A stretch of DNA of 64,000 bases from Desulfobaccales bacterium. GTDB lineage: Bacteria; Desulfobacterota; Desulfobaccia; Desulfobaccales; 0-14-0-80-60-11. Below the pieces are notes generated by a model. That model was not told the DNA's origin and made no database searches. It saw only the letters and a list, made by a program, of their open reading frames with translations. The stretch lies in the NCBI GenBank assembly GCA_041648175.1, contig JBAZPO010000012.1, positions 62,001-126,000 of the forward strand. Direction: 5' to 3'. Of this stretch, positions 1 to 8,041 are shown one piece after another. Each line of letters starts with the position of its first letter. Positions within the stretch are counted from its first letter, which is position 1. Position numbers and translations under genes: made by a program.

Positions 1-1
1 C

Positions 2-88
2 CAGGCGGTACAGAAATTGGACCCGAAACTGGCGCAAAGACTTTCTACCCTGATGCGCCCGGCGGCGGCCGGGAAAAAGAAGCCATAG
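2..88 (+). CDS. C-terminal tail of an unidentified protein (partial)
   Basis: An open frame enters from the left edge and stops at TAG (86-88). It gives a 28-residue tail that is basic at the end (AAAGKKKP). The next gene starts three bases after this stop, so the two are probably co-transcribed. Too little is present to name the protein. Confidence 0.45.
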   Translation, partial: QAVQKLDPKLAQRLSTLMRPAAAGKKKP

Positions 89-91
89 GCC

Positions 92-1219
92 ATGACCGCC
101 GGATTGAGAGCTTTGCAGAAATTTTCGGGAAAGAACGGCCCCATGATCCCCGGCACCCTGATTGAAGAAGTGCGTTGGAACTGCGACATTGCCAGCGCCG
201 GGCAGTCCGGGCATTTCTCCCTGTGCGGCATGCTCTTGCGTCTGCGCCAGCTCTATAAGTGGGAGCACGGCCTGGCTCCCTGGCAGGAACCCGAAGTTGA
301 GGCGGTCCTGGCGTGGATTGCGCGGCGGGAGTCCACCTGGGATGACCTGGAAGAGGCGTCTTGGCGGGACCTGGCCTGGGGGGACGCGGCTATCGACCCC
401 TTTGCCGTGGAAACCCTCAACGCTCATCTCATTCCCCAAAAGCTGGCCTATGGCGCGGGCCTCAGCCGGGGCCTGACCCCCACCTTCTTCCTGGGGGAGC
501 TTTTGGAGGAACGGCGCATTGGTGGCCTGACCATCCTGGTCCTGGGGCCGGAGCTGGCCCGAGACCTGGACGCCTCCCCGGCCCTGTGCCAGGGGACCTT
601 GATCTATGCCCGCCGCCAGGCTTTGGCCTTCTATCTCTGGGACCGGTTGTCCGACCCCACCCAGCAGGGCAATGCCTACCTGCAACTCGCTTTGCAGGCT
701 CATAATCTCCGCCTGAAGGAATTGGTCCGGGACCCCGAAGCCTGCCAGGAACAGTTCCAGGCCTTTTTAGCCGGGGAGTTGGAGGCGGTCATCCGCCACG
801 AAACCGGCGAAGCCATGGAGCCTAGCCTGAAAGCCGCTTTTCCCGAAGTGCTGGAACGCTTCCCCCAGACCCGGGTGGAACTCTTTGTGCGGACCTTAAA
901 AGACGCCCTGGCCGACGTCAACGAGTGGGGCCGTCTGGCCTATATTATCAGCGAGCAGAACCTGCCTTCCCTGGCGGTGATGCTGGCCTGGCGTCCGGGG
1001 CTGATGCCGGCGCTGCTGCCGGAGCTTACGCCGGGCTTTGAGAAATTTATGGCCACCGGAGACTGGGGCGCGATGGAACAGGCGCGCCAACAAGCCCTGG
1101 CCCGGCTGCGGGAGACCGCACAGGGCCTCAATGCCTTGCTGGAAGCAACGGAGGCTGCCTCCGACCAATGGCTTCAGGATGAAATCAAGCGGTGCTATTT
1201 GGCGCCGCTGGGGTTGTGA
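92..1219 (+). CDS. Conserved hypothetical protein, resembling Sfum_1244-type proteins
   Basis: A 375-residue soluble protein with no signal peptide and no transmembrane segment. It is mostly alpha-helical in composition and Leu/Ala/Glu rich. From memory it resembles a family of unknown function annotated in Syntrophobacter-like genomes (Sfum_1244); this is recognition by eye and no catalytic motif is visible. The start at 92 follows the upstream stop by three bases, which suggests translational coupling. An internal Met at residue 18 (position 143) is an alternative start. Codon use matches the surrounding GC-rich genes. No function should be assigned. Confidence 0.7.
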   Translation: MTAGLRALQKFSGKNGPMIPGTLIEEVRWNCDIASAGQSGHFSLCGMLLRLRQLYKWEHGLAPWQEPEVEAVLAWIARRESTWDDLEEASWRDLAWGDAAIDPFAVETLNAHLIPQKLAYGAGLSRGLTPTFFLGELLEERRIGGLTILVLGPELARDLDASPALCQGTLIYARRQALAFYLWDRLSDPTQQGNAYLQLALQAHNLRLKELVRDPEACQEQFQAFLAGELEAVIRHETGEAMEPSLKAAFPEVLERFPQTRVELFVRTLKDALADVNEWGRLAYIISEQNLPSLAVMLAWRPGLMPALLPELTPGFEKFMATGDWGAMEQARQQALARLRETAQGLNALLEATEAASDQWLQDEIKRCYLAPLGL

Positions 1220-1419
1220 AGCTGGATCAGACGTTCATCTATGGGGGATTTGAATCTGTAGGGGTGGTTCGCTCCCCCTACGAAAGAAGGATGCTGGAAA
1301 ATTAGTCAGAAGGGGCCCGCAGCAGTGACGAGTCGGCCTGCCCGGTACACCCTGAAACCTTACTAAGGATAAGGGGGCATTGGGTATCTGCTTGTCATGC
1401 TCAGGATTTTTGCAGTCAT

Positions 1420-2424
1420 CTATTGCTGAGATATGACTTTAATGCTCGCGGTTTTTAGTAATTGAGCTTTACCTGCCTCTGTTAGAATCAAAAATAAAGC
1501 CGGTAAATTCGCCATAGTGGTGAATTGTTGGACGTTAATCCACCCCAAGGCCATTAATTGAATCTTGATGGTCTGGAACAATTCGTCTGTTATTTCATAT
1601 GAATTAATATTTTCAATTTCTATACCATTAACTTTTAATATACCTTTGGTAAGTAGCGTATTTGCAGTAGCTTCATTTAGCCACATTAGAAGATGAGGTC
1701 CGAGTAATGATATTATGAAATTCCAGGATACTTCGTATTTCCAATGTGCCTTTCCGTATGGAGATTTGTATGTACCACTCAATTTAATAGTCTCATCTCC
1801 TTGGGCAAGATTAGAAGTATCAATAACAAACTTATTTCTATAAATGCCTAACTCTGCCGATAGCTTCTCATTTCTTTGCTGGAGTTGGTTCACCTGCTGC
1901 AAAAGGTCCGCGCTTGCTACGGAATTGCCACGAACCCATCCTATTGCAGGATGCGATTTCATGGCTTTTGTGAGGCTCAGTGCGACTAGACCAGGTAACT
2001 CGTCGGCTTTTGTCCAATACCTAATTAATCTCCCATTAGAGACCTTATCTCGAAACGCTTGCAACTTGAGTCGCCCCTCTGACTCTGGTTCAGTTTTTCC
2101 AGCCGGTATAATATCCGGATTTCCATGTAGAAAACCGATTACATATATGCCTTTTTCAATAGCATAATCATATTCCTTTTCAGTATAGCTGACACCTTCA
2201 GGAGTGACAGAACCATATCTGCCTCCAATGGTGATCATATAGTAATCACAATCATCGATAACCTTTTTGATGAATTCAAACTGCTCTTCATCCGCAGCCG
2301 GAAATAGCTCCATTCCGGTTGGGATACAATCCATTTCAAGGACCGTCTGCATCACTTGTTTGCGTTCATCCTTGAGATCACTATATGTCGAGCTAATGAA
2401 AACTTGATATCGTTTATCCATCAT
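1420..2424 (-). CDS. DUF4062 domain protein
   Basis: 334 residues. The first ~90 residues carry the DUF4062 signature: a hydrophobic strand followed by SSTYSDLKDER, then 'CDYYMITIGGRYGS' and 'YTEKEYDYAI'. This TIR-like fold occurs as a nucleotide- or signal-handling domain in predicted conflict and antiphage proteins. A short coiled coil (about residues 165-195) joins it to an unrecognised C-terminal domain of ~140 residues. The gene is clearly more AT-rich than its neighbours and stands alone on the minus strand, which suggests horizontal acquisition. A GAGGG just upstream favours the second of two adjacent Met codons (2421). A defence role is inference only. Confidence 0.8.
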   Translation of the reverse strand: MMDKRYQVFISSTYSDLKDERKQVMQTVLEMDCIPTGMELFPAADEEQFEFIKKVIDDCDYYMITIGGRYGSVTPEGVSYTEKEYDYAIEKGIYVIGFLHGNPDIIPAGKTEPESEGRLKLQAFRDKVSNGRLIRYWTKADELPGLVALSLTKAMKSHPAIGWVRGNSVASADLLQQVNQLQQRNEKLSAELGIYRNKFVIDTSNLAQGDETIKLSGTYKSPYGKAHWKYEVSWNFIISLLGPHLLMWLNEATANTLLTKGILKVNGIEIENINSYEITDELFQTIKIQLMALGWINVQQFTTMANLPALFLILTEAGKAQLLKTASIKVISQQ

Positions 2425-2777
2425 ACCCTCATATGTAGCTCTAAATGTTCCCTATTCTTAAATTCACATTGCCATGAGCAAGGAGGGTTGTCAAGAAGGA
2501 GGCAATTTTCAGCCGTCTCCGGCTAGAGTTTTTCGATTCTCATTATAATATGTATAGAGGCCCCCTTAATCATGATAAGGTCCCCTAGCGGAGCTTGGGC
2601 ACGAGAGCCACAAGAGTGGTGCGTAAGACGCACGCTACAGTTTCTTATCCGCTTTACAGAACCTTTGCTTTTTGAGCCTGCGCCCGCTATAATCAATTGA
2701 TTAAATTATATTTAGGGGTTAAATCCAGGGCCGCCGGTGTCATCGGGCGGGGTCTGGCTTACCCGGACTTTAAAGGC
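2425..2777. other. Intergenic region between divergent genes
   Basis: About 350 bases without a gene. The half next to the DUF4062 gene is AT-rich. The middle holds a short palindrome containing 'GTGCGTAAGACGCAC', a repeat motif seen again near 13.8 kb. A possible guaA promoter lies near 2665-2693. Nothing else is recognised. Confidence 0.6.
2665..2693 (+). promoter_or_regulatory. Possible sigma-70 promoter for guaA
   Basis: TTGCTT (2665-2670), a 17-base spacer and a perfect TATAAT (2688-2693), about 85 bases before the chosen guaA start. The -35 box is weak. Confidence 0.35.
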
Positions 2778-4325
2778 ATGCTCGATCCCCATCAAGAAAG
2801 AGTGCTCATCCTGGATTTCGGCTCCCAGTACACCCAGCTCATTGCGCGGCGGGTGCGGGAACTGAAAGTTTACTGCGAAATCCATCCCTATATCATGCCG
2901 CTTAAGAGCATCCAGGAGTTCGCGCCCCGGGCCATCATCCTGTCGGGCGGGCCCAGGAGCGTCTATGACCGGGACGCGCCCAGCGTGGACCCGGACTTGT
3001 TCGCTCAGGGGGTGCCGGTGTTGGGCATCTGTTACGGCATCCAGCTCCTCAATCACCTTTTGGGCGGCGAGGTAGCCCCCGCGGAATCCAGGGAATACGG
3101 TCACAAAACGTTCACTATCACCAATTTCGACGATCTGTTTTACGGCCTGAATCCCCAGGAGCAGGTCTGGATGAGCCACGGCGACCGGGTGGATCATCTG
3201 GCGCCAGGGTTCGAGGTGATCGGCTACAGTGATTCCTGTCCCACCGGGGCCATCCGGGACACCTCCCGGCGGCTCTACGGAGTGCAGTTCCACCCTGAAG
3301 TGCACCACACGCCCCGGGGCAAAGAGATCCTGAGCAATTTTCTTTTCCGTATCTGCGGCTTAAAGCCGCTGTGGACCATGGCTTCCTTCATCGAGGCCGC
3401 CACCGACAGCATCCGGGAGCAGGTGGGCGACTCAAGAGTGATCTGCGCTCTGTCCGGAGGCGTGGATTCTTCGGTCACTGCGGTGCTGGTGCACCGGGCC
3501 ATCGGGGACCGTTTGACCTGCGTGTTTGTGAACAACGGCCTGTTGCGCAAAGGCGAAGCCGAGGAAGTCTTTCACCTGTTCAGGGAGCATCATCATCTGA
3601 ACCTGGTCTACGTGGACGCCACCGTGGAGTTCCTTAAGCAACTCCAGGGGGTTACCGACCCGGAGGAGAAACGCCGCCGCATCGGGCATGAATTCATCCG
3701 CATCTTTGCGGTGGAAGCCAAAAAGCTAGGCGGGGTGAAATACCTGGCCCAGGGGACGCTATACCCCGATGTCATTGAAAGCGTGTCCTTCAAAGGGCCG
3801 TCGGCCACCATCAAGACCCACCACAACGTAGGGGGGCTGCCCACAGTGATGCCCCTGAAGCTCTTGGAGCCGCTGCGGGAGCTTTTTAAGGACGAAGTTC
3901 GGGAAGTGGGCACGGAGTTGGGGCTGGCGGAGTCTCTGGTGTGGCGCCATCCTTTTCCGGGGCCGGGGCTGGCCATCCGCATCCTGGGGGACGTCACCCC
4001 CGACAAGCTCGAGATCTTACGCGATGCCGACGCCATCGTGCAGGAAGAGATGGTGGCCTCCGGCTTCTATCGCCAGGTCTGGCAGGCCTTTGCCGTGCTC
4101 TTGCCCGTGCGCACCGTAGGGGTGATGGGGGATGAGCGCACCTATGAGTCCGTCATTGCGCTGCGGATCGTGGATTCAGCGGACGCCATGACCGCGGACT
4201 GGAGCCGCCTGCCCCACGATTTTCTGGCCCGGCTGGCCAACCGCATCATCAACGAAGTCAAGCGGGTCAATCGGGTGGTGTTGGATATTTCATCGAAGCC
4301 GCCGAGTACGATTGAATGGGAGTAG
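2778..4325 (+). CDS. guaA: GMP synthase (glutamine-hydrolysing)
   Basis: Converts XMP, ATP and glutamine to GMP in de novo purine synthesis in the cytosol. The N-terminal class I amidotransferase shows 'LILDFGSQYTQLIARRV', the nucleophile Cys in GICYGIQLL and the His/Glu pair in QFHPEV. The ATP pyrophosphatase domain has SGGVDSS. The dimerisation domain ends in the family-typical ISSKPPSTIEWE. The frame stays open back to a TTG at 2697, but ATG 2778 gives 515 residues, close to other GuaA proteins, and removes a 27-residue non-homologous extension. Monocistronic by position, with palindromic repeats downstream. Confidence 0.96.
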   Translation: MLDPHQERVLILDFGSQYTQLIARRVRELKVYCEIHPYIMPLKSIQEFAPRAIILSGGPRSVYDRDAPSVDPDLFAQGVPVLGICYGIQLLNHLLGGEVAPAESREYGHKTFTITNFDDLFYGLNPQEQVWMSHGDRVDHLAPGFEVIGYSDSCPTGAIRDTSRRLYGVQFHPEVHHTPRGKEILSNFLFRICGLKPLWTMASFIEAATDSIREQVGDSRVICALSGGVDSSVTAVLVHRAIGDRLTCVFVNNGLLRKGEAEEVFHLFREHHHLNLVYVDATVEFLKQLQGVTDPEEKRRRIGHEFIRIFAVEAKKLGGVKYLAQGTLYPDVIESVSFKGPSATIKTHHNVGGLPTVMPLKLLEPLRELFKDEVREVGTELGLAESLVWRHPFPGPGLAIRILGDVTPDKLEILRDADAIVQEEMVASGFYRQVWQAFAVLLPVRTVGVMGDERTYESVIALRIVDSADAMTADWSRLPHDFLARLANRIINEVKRVNRVVLDISSKPPSTIEWE

Positions 4326-4344
4326 AGTAGTAGTAATTATTAAG

Positions 4345-4446
4345 GTGTCCAAGCAAAGCTTGGACGAAAAATAACCGTTCCCAAGTGCAACTTGGGAACG
4401 AGAATCGAAATTAACCGTTCCCAAGCAGGAGCTTGGGAACGAGAAT
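4345..4446. repeat. Cluster of three short palindromic (REP-like) repeats
   Basis: Three tandem palindromes lie between guaA and holB. 4346-4366 has the core TCCAAGCAAAGCTTGGA. 4376-4402 and 4416-4443 have the arms GTTCCCAAG / CTTGGGAAC followed by GAG. Related units occur at 27313-27371 and 56021-56047. The last unit supplies an in-frame TTG before the real holB start. Confidence 0.85.
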
Positions 4447-4453
4447 AGAATTT

Positions 4454-5521
4454 ATGGCAACACCTAAGAAAGATCAGGTAGCCGCGACCCCGCCGCCGGA
4501 GCCCGGCCTCAGGTTTTTCCGGGAGATTCTGGGGCAGGATTGGGTCGTGTCACATCTCAAGGGCGCTATGGCCGCGGGGCGGCTGGCCCATGCCTATCTG
4601 TTCCTGGGGCCGGCGGGGGTGGGCAAGGCCACGACGGCCCGGGCCATGGCCGCAGCCTTGAACTGCGCTGCGCCTGCGGCAGATGGGGACGCCTGCGGGG
4701 AATGCCCATCGTGTAAGCGCATGAATGCGGGCACCCATCCCGATTTTTTGATGATCAGCCCGGAAGAGGCGAAGGCCCAGATCAAGATCGAGGTGATTCG
4801 GGAACTGCGCCGCCTGACGGATTATCCTCCCTTGGGGGGAGGCTGGCGGGTGGTGTTGATTAATCCGGCGGAAGCCTTGAGCGCCTTAAACGACGCGGCG
4901 GCCAACGCTTTGTTAAAAACTTTGGAGGAGCCTCCTCCCCGGCACCTGTTGGTGCTTACCGCCCGGGGCGAAGCGGACCTGCTGCCCACTATCGTTTCGC
5001 GGTGCCACAAGCTAGCCTTTGCGCCTTTGCCGACGGCCCTGATTATTCGGGAACTTGAAAACCGGCGGGGCCTGCCCTCGTCCCAGGCGGCCCTGGTGGC
5101 TGCCTTGAGCAGCGGTTCTCTGGGCCGGGCCTTAACTCTGGACCCGGAGGAGCTGGTCAAACAGCGGGACCAGGTCCTGGCGGACTTGGGCCGTTTTCAG
5201 CAAGGTTCGGCTACAGTGGTCCTGGAATGGGCCCAGCGTCTGGCCAAGAATCGGTCGGACCTGGATAACTTTCTCTTGCTGGCCCAACTCTGGTATCGGG
5301 ACCTGTTGCTGGCCCATTTCCAGGCCCCTGGCGAACTTTACGCCCACCAAGACCTCCTGCCGGCGCTCAAGCGCGAGCAGGCTATAGGCGCGCCTCAAAC
5401 CTGGTTCGCCAACTTCACGGCCTTAAGTCAGGCCCAGCGCCAGTTCCAGGCCAACCTCAACCCGGAATTGACCCTGGATATCCTGGGCTTCAAGCTTGCA
5501 GCGCCAAGGGGACCATCATGA
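4454..5521 (+). CDS. holB: DNA polymerase III subunit delta'
   Basis: Clamp-loader subunit that helps load the beta clamp during replication. An AAA+ domain is visible: 'AHAYLFLGPAGVGKATTARA' contains the P-loop, four cysteines (CGECPSC plus an upstream Cys) form the zinc module, 'NALLKTLEEPP' follows, and IVSRC is the SRC motif. The length of 355 residues fits the family. An upstream TTG at 4433 lies inside a palindromic repeat, so ATG 4454 is preferred. The last four bases overlap the start of ricT (ATGA), and the holB-ricT pairing is common in bacteria, so the two are probably one operon. Confidence 0.92.
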   Translation: MATPKKDQVAATPPPEPGLRFFREILGQDWVVSHLKGAMAAGRLAHAYLFLGPAGVGKATTARAMAAALNCAAPAADGDACGECPSCKRMNAGTHPDFLMISPEEAKAQIKIEVIRELRRLTDYPPLGGGWRVVLINPAEALSALNDAAANALLKTLEEPPPRHLLVLTARGEADLLPTIVSRCHKLAFAPLPTALIIRELENRRGLPSSQAALVAALSSGSLGRALTLDPEELVKQRDQVLADLGRFQQGSATVVLEWAQRLAKNRSDLDNFLLLAQLWYRDLLLAHFQAPGELYAHQDLLPALKREQAIGAPQTWFANFTALSQAQRQFQANLNPELTLDILGFKLAAPRGPS

Positions 5522-6357
5522 CCCTCGCTAAAATTTGTCTCGGTCCCGGTAACCAATGCTGCCTGGCGGACCCGGGGCCTCTCGCCCTCAAAGCCCAAGA
5601 CCGGGTGGTGGTGGAACATGAAACCGGCCTGAAGCTGGGCACCGTGGTGGGCGTCTATGCTGACGTCGATCCCCAGATGGGCTCGACCCAACTGAAGACC
5701 GTGGTGCGGCTGGCCACCTTGGAAGACCTGGACCAGGAAGAAAAAAACCGGCTGCTGGAAGAGCGGGCCCTGCAATTTTGCCAGAAACGGGTGGAGAGCC
5801 ACCGGCTGCCGATCTACCTGGTGAAGGTGGAATGTCTGTTTGACGCCTCCAAAGTCGTCTTCTTTTTCACGGCCCCCGGGCGGGTGGACTTTCGGGAACT
5901 GGTCAAGGACCTGGTCCAGGAATTCCGCACCCGCATCGAATTGCGCCAGATCGGGGTGCGCCACCGGGCCAAGATGGTGGGTGGTCTGGGCATCTGCGGG
6001 CGAGGCCTGTGCTGCGCCCACTTTCTCCGGGATTTCGAGCCGGTGAGCGTGCGCATGGCCAAAGAACAACAGCTCAGCCTCAACCCCAACAAAATCTCCG
6101 GCATCTGCGGCCGCCTGATGTGCTGCCTCACCTACGAGTACTCCTCGTACCAGGAACTCAGGAAGTCCCTGCCCAAGGTGGGGAAACGCCTCCAGGCCCC
6201 CGAAGGGGAAGGCAAAATCATCCGCTACAATTTTATCCGGGAAACCGTGACTTTAGAGATGGAAGACAGGCGGGAGGTGGAATTTACTTTCGTGGAACTG
6301 GGTATCGGCGACAGCGGGTCGGCAGTGGTGGTGGCGGTGGCGGAACCCGAGGAATAG
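5518..6357 (+). CDS. ricT: PSP1/RicT (YaaT) family protein
   Basis: 279 residues with the PSP1 C-terminal domain. Two cysteine clusters, 'GICGRGLCCAHF' and 'GICGRLMCCLTYEY', match the family's conserved cysteines, which in Bacillus RicT help ligate [4Fe-4S] clusters of the RicAFT complex that controls RNase Y. Outside Firmicutes the role is not established. The gene overlaps holB by four bases, the usual neighbour of this family. There is no signal peptide or membrane segment, so the protein is cytosolic. Identification is firm; function in this organism is inference. Confidence 0.9.
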   Translation: MTLAKICLGPGNQCCLADPGPLALKAQDRVVVEHETGLKLGTVVGVYADVDPQMGSTQLKTVVRLATLEDLDQEEKNRLLEERALQFCQKRVESHRLPIYLVKVECLFDASKVVFFFTAPGRVDFRELVKDLVQEFRTRIELRQIGVRHRAKMVGGLGICGRGLCCAHFLRDFEPVSVRMAKEQQLSLNPNKISGICGRLMCCLTYEYSSYQELRKSLPKVGKRLQAPEGEGKIIRYNFIRETVTLEMEDRREVEFTFVELGIGDSGSAVVVAVAEPEE

Positions 6358-6399
6358 CAAGATTCTCCCGGTGCTTAAGTTCCTTAGCTAATTTTTTTC

Positions 6400-6447
6400 A
6401 AAGTCACCCCTCACCCTAGCCCTCTCCCCTCAAAGGGGAGAGGGGAT
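6400..6447. repeat. Short G/C palindromic intergenic repeat ('CCCTCTCCCC' type)
   Basis: 'CCTCACCCTAGCCCTCTCCC', a short loop and a matching GGGGAGAGGGG arm. Similar units occur near 21441-21482, 27273-27306, 54890-54926 and 56884-56920, always between genes. Dispersed repeat of unknown mobility. Confidence 0.7.
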
Positions 6448-6547
6448 AAAACAGAAGCAGCCTTTGGCGAGTTCCAAGTTGCGTTAAGTTGCGCAATCGA
6501 GTGATCGGGTTGCCCTGATCTCCGGGCTTTTGCAGAAGAGGGCCGAG

Positions 6548-7252
6548 ATGGACGAAGTCGATAGGACCCTGGACGCTTTAAGGGTCCAGATCAAGAAAGA
6601 AATTGTCGACAATTATTTTGCCGACCGGGTCTACCTGGAAGAGGATACGGAACTCCTGCACCAGGAAGTCCAGAGTTACGTTAAGGACCTGGACATTTTG
6701 CGCAAACGGTTTATGGCTCTGTACCATGCCTTGGGCTCCAAGGAGGCCTGCGTCCTGCTGATGGATGTTTTGAAAATCGAGGCCTGGCCGTTTTATCCGG
6801 AGTACTGCGACCTCTCGTCCCAGGGGCAATTGGACCTGCTTAGAGATTGCCGGCCCCGCGGCCTCACCGCTTACCGCCGCTTCCGCAATCTGATTTTTGA
6901 CCTATACGAACGTCTGCAGCAGGAAAGCGTCAAGCTTAGCGAGGCTTACGCCAAAATCCAGACTCACCTGAAACTCCTCAACGAAGATATCAACAAGTAT
7001 AATCTCTCCTATGATTTTGGCCTGATTGCAGCCCAGATCGAGGCCATGGATGGCGGCCGGGACGAATCCATGTGCGGGGGCCTGTTGGCCCCGGAACGGG
7101 AGGAGCTTTCCACCCGCATGCGTTTCAAGCGCCAGAAGTTGACCGACGAGGAACTGCCGCCGGTGGCGGCCCTACCGCCCCTGAAGGAGATCCAGAGGAA
7201 ACTGGACAGCCTGGCAGGAAAAATTTATCTGCCGGAATTCTGTTGCGGATAA
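6548..7252 (+). CDS. Hypothetical cytosolic helical protein
   Basis: 234 residues from ATG 6548; a longer frame from TTG 6530 is less likely. The protein is charged and almost entirely helical in composition. Heptad-like stretches around residues 15-55 and 115-160 suggest coiled coils. There is no signal peptide. The C-terminus ends in FCCG, a Cys pair of possible interest. No family is recognised. It is separated from ricT by a ~190-base gap holding a repeat, so it probably has its own transcript. Confidence 0.7.
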   Translation: MDEVDRTLDALRVQIKKEIVDNYFADRVYLEEDTELLHQEVQSYVKDLDILRKRFMALYHALGSKEACVLLMDVLKIEAWPFYPEYCDLSSQGQLDLLRDCRPRGLTAYRRFRNLIFDLYERLQQESVKLSEAYAKIQTHLKLLNEDINKYNLSYDFGLIAAQIEAMDGGRDESMCGGLLAPEREELSTRMRFKRQKLTDEELPPVAALPPLKEIQRKLDSLAGKIYLPEFCCG

Positions 7253-7356
7253 GCCAGTTGCGCTTTTAACAACTTTAAACCTCCGCATCCTTAAACCGTT
7301 GTAAGGACAAGTCAGGTTGGGAGCACCGCGGCTAAAAACCAAAGGAGGGTAAAACC

Positions 7357-8016
7357 ATGATGAGCAGGGTCATGCGTTTCCTGGCTATCGCCGTGATCGG
7401 CTGCGGCCTTTTAGGCTGCGCCAATTATTATAGCGTCAAGGTCAACGGCTACACCGGCCCCGGCGCCACCGGGGAGATCAAGTCCGGGGGCACCTTTTTT
7501 GTCATGGAAAACAAGGAGGCCAAGAATCCTCTGTTGGAGCAGGAAATCAGGGATAAAATCACGCGGCTCCTTCAAATACGAGGCTATCCTGTCACCACTA
7601 AATTCGATAAGGCCGATTATTACCTGTTCTTCAGCTATGGCATGGGCGAGCCGAAGAGCGTCACCGTAGTCACGCCGGATTACGGCTGGGGCTGGGGCGG
7701 TGGCGTGGGGTTCGGCGGCCCAGGCTGGTACTCCATGAGTGGGCCTTGGGTGAGCTATGCGCCGTCAGCGACATCCACCATTTATGACCGCTGGCTCTTG
7801 ATCAATGTAGTGGAAGGCCCCGCCTACCGGGCCAACAAGGAGTCGCGCCCGGTGTGGGTGGGGGAAGCCAAGAGCCTGGGGGCTTCCTCGGACCTCCGGG
7901 TGGTGCTTAACTATCTGCTGGTGGCGGATTTTCAAGAGTTCGGCAAGAATACCGGCAAGGCCATCACCGTGGATCTGAAGCAGGATGACCCCGCGGTTTT
8001 TTCCCTTACCCATTAA
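7357..8016 (+). CDS. DUF4136-like outer-membrane lipoprotein
   Basis: 219 residues. The type II signal peptide has a clear lipobox (GLLGC, Cys at about residue 22), so the mature protein is a lipoprotein. The body has the layout of DUF4136 proteins: 'DKADYYLFFSYGMGEP', then a Gly/Trp-rich stretch (GWGWGGGVGFGGPGW), then 'STIYDRWLLINVVE' and a C-terminal helix region ending in 'VDLKQDDP'. A strong Shine-Dalgarno (AAGGAGGGTAAAACC) precedes the ATG. The role of the family is unknown. The next gene starts 25 bases downstream and may be co-transcribed. Confidence 0.8.
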   Translation: MMSRVMRFLAIAVIGCGLLGCANYYSVKVNGYTGPGATGEIKSGGTFFVMENKEAKNPLLEQEIRDKITRLLQIRGYPVTTKFDKADYYLFFSYGMGEPKSVTVVTPDYGWGWGGGVGFGGPGWYSMSGPWVSYAPSATSTIYDRWLLINVVEGPAYRANKESRPVWVGEAKSLGASSDLRVVLNYLLVADFQEFGKNTGKAITVDLKQDDPAVFSLTH

Positions 8017-8041
8017 CCGGGAAATCTAGACAGGATTTTCA

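Noticed and set aside
2697..2777. TTG start for guaA
   Set aside because: Adds 27 non-homologous residues; ATG 2778 gives the usual GuaA length.
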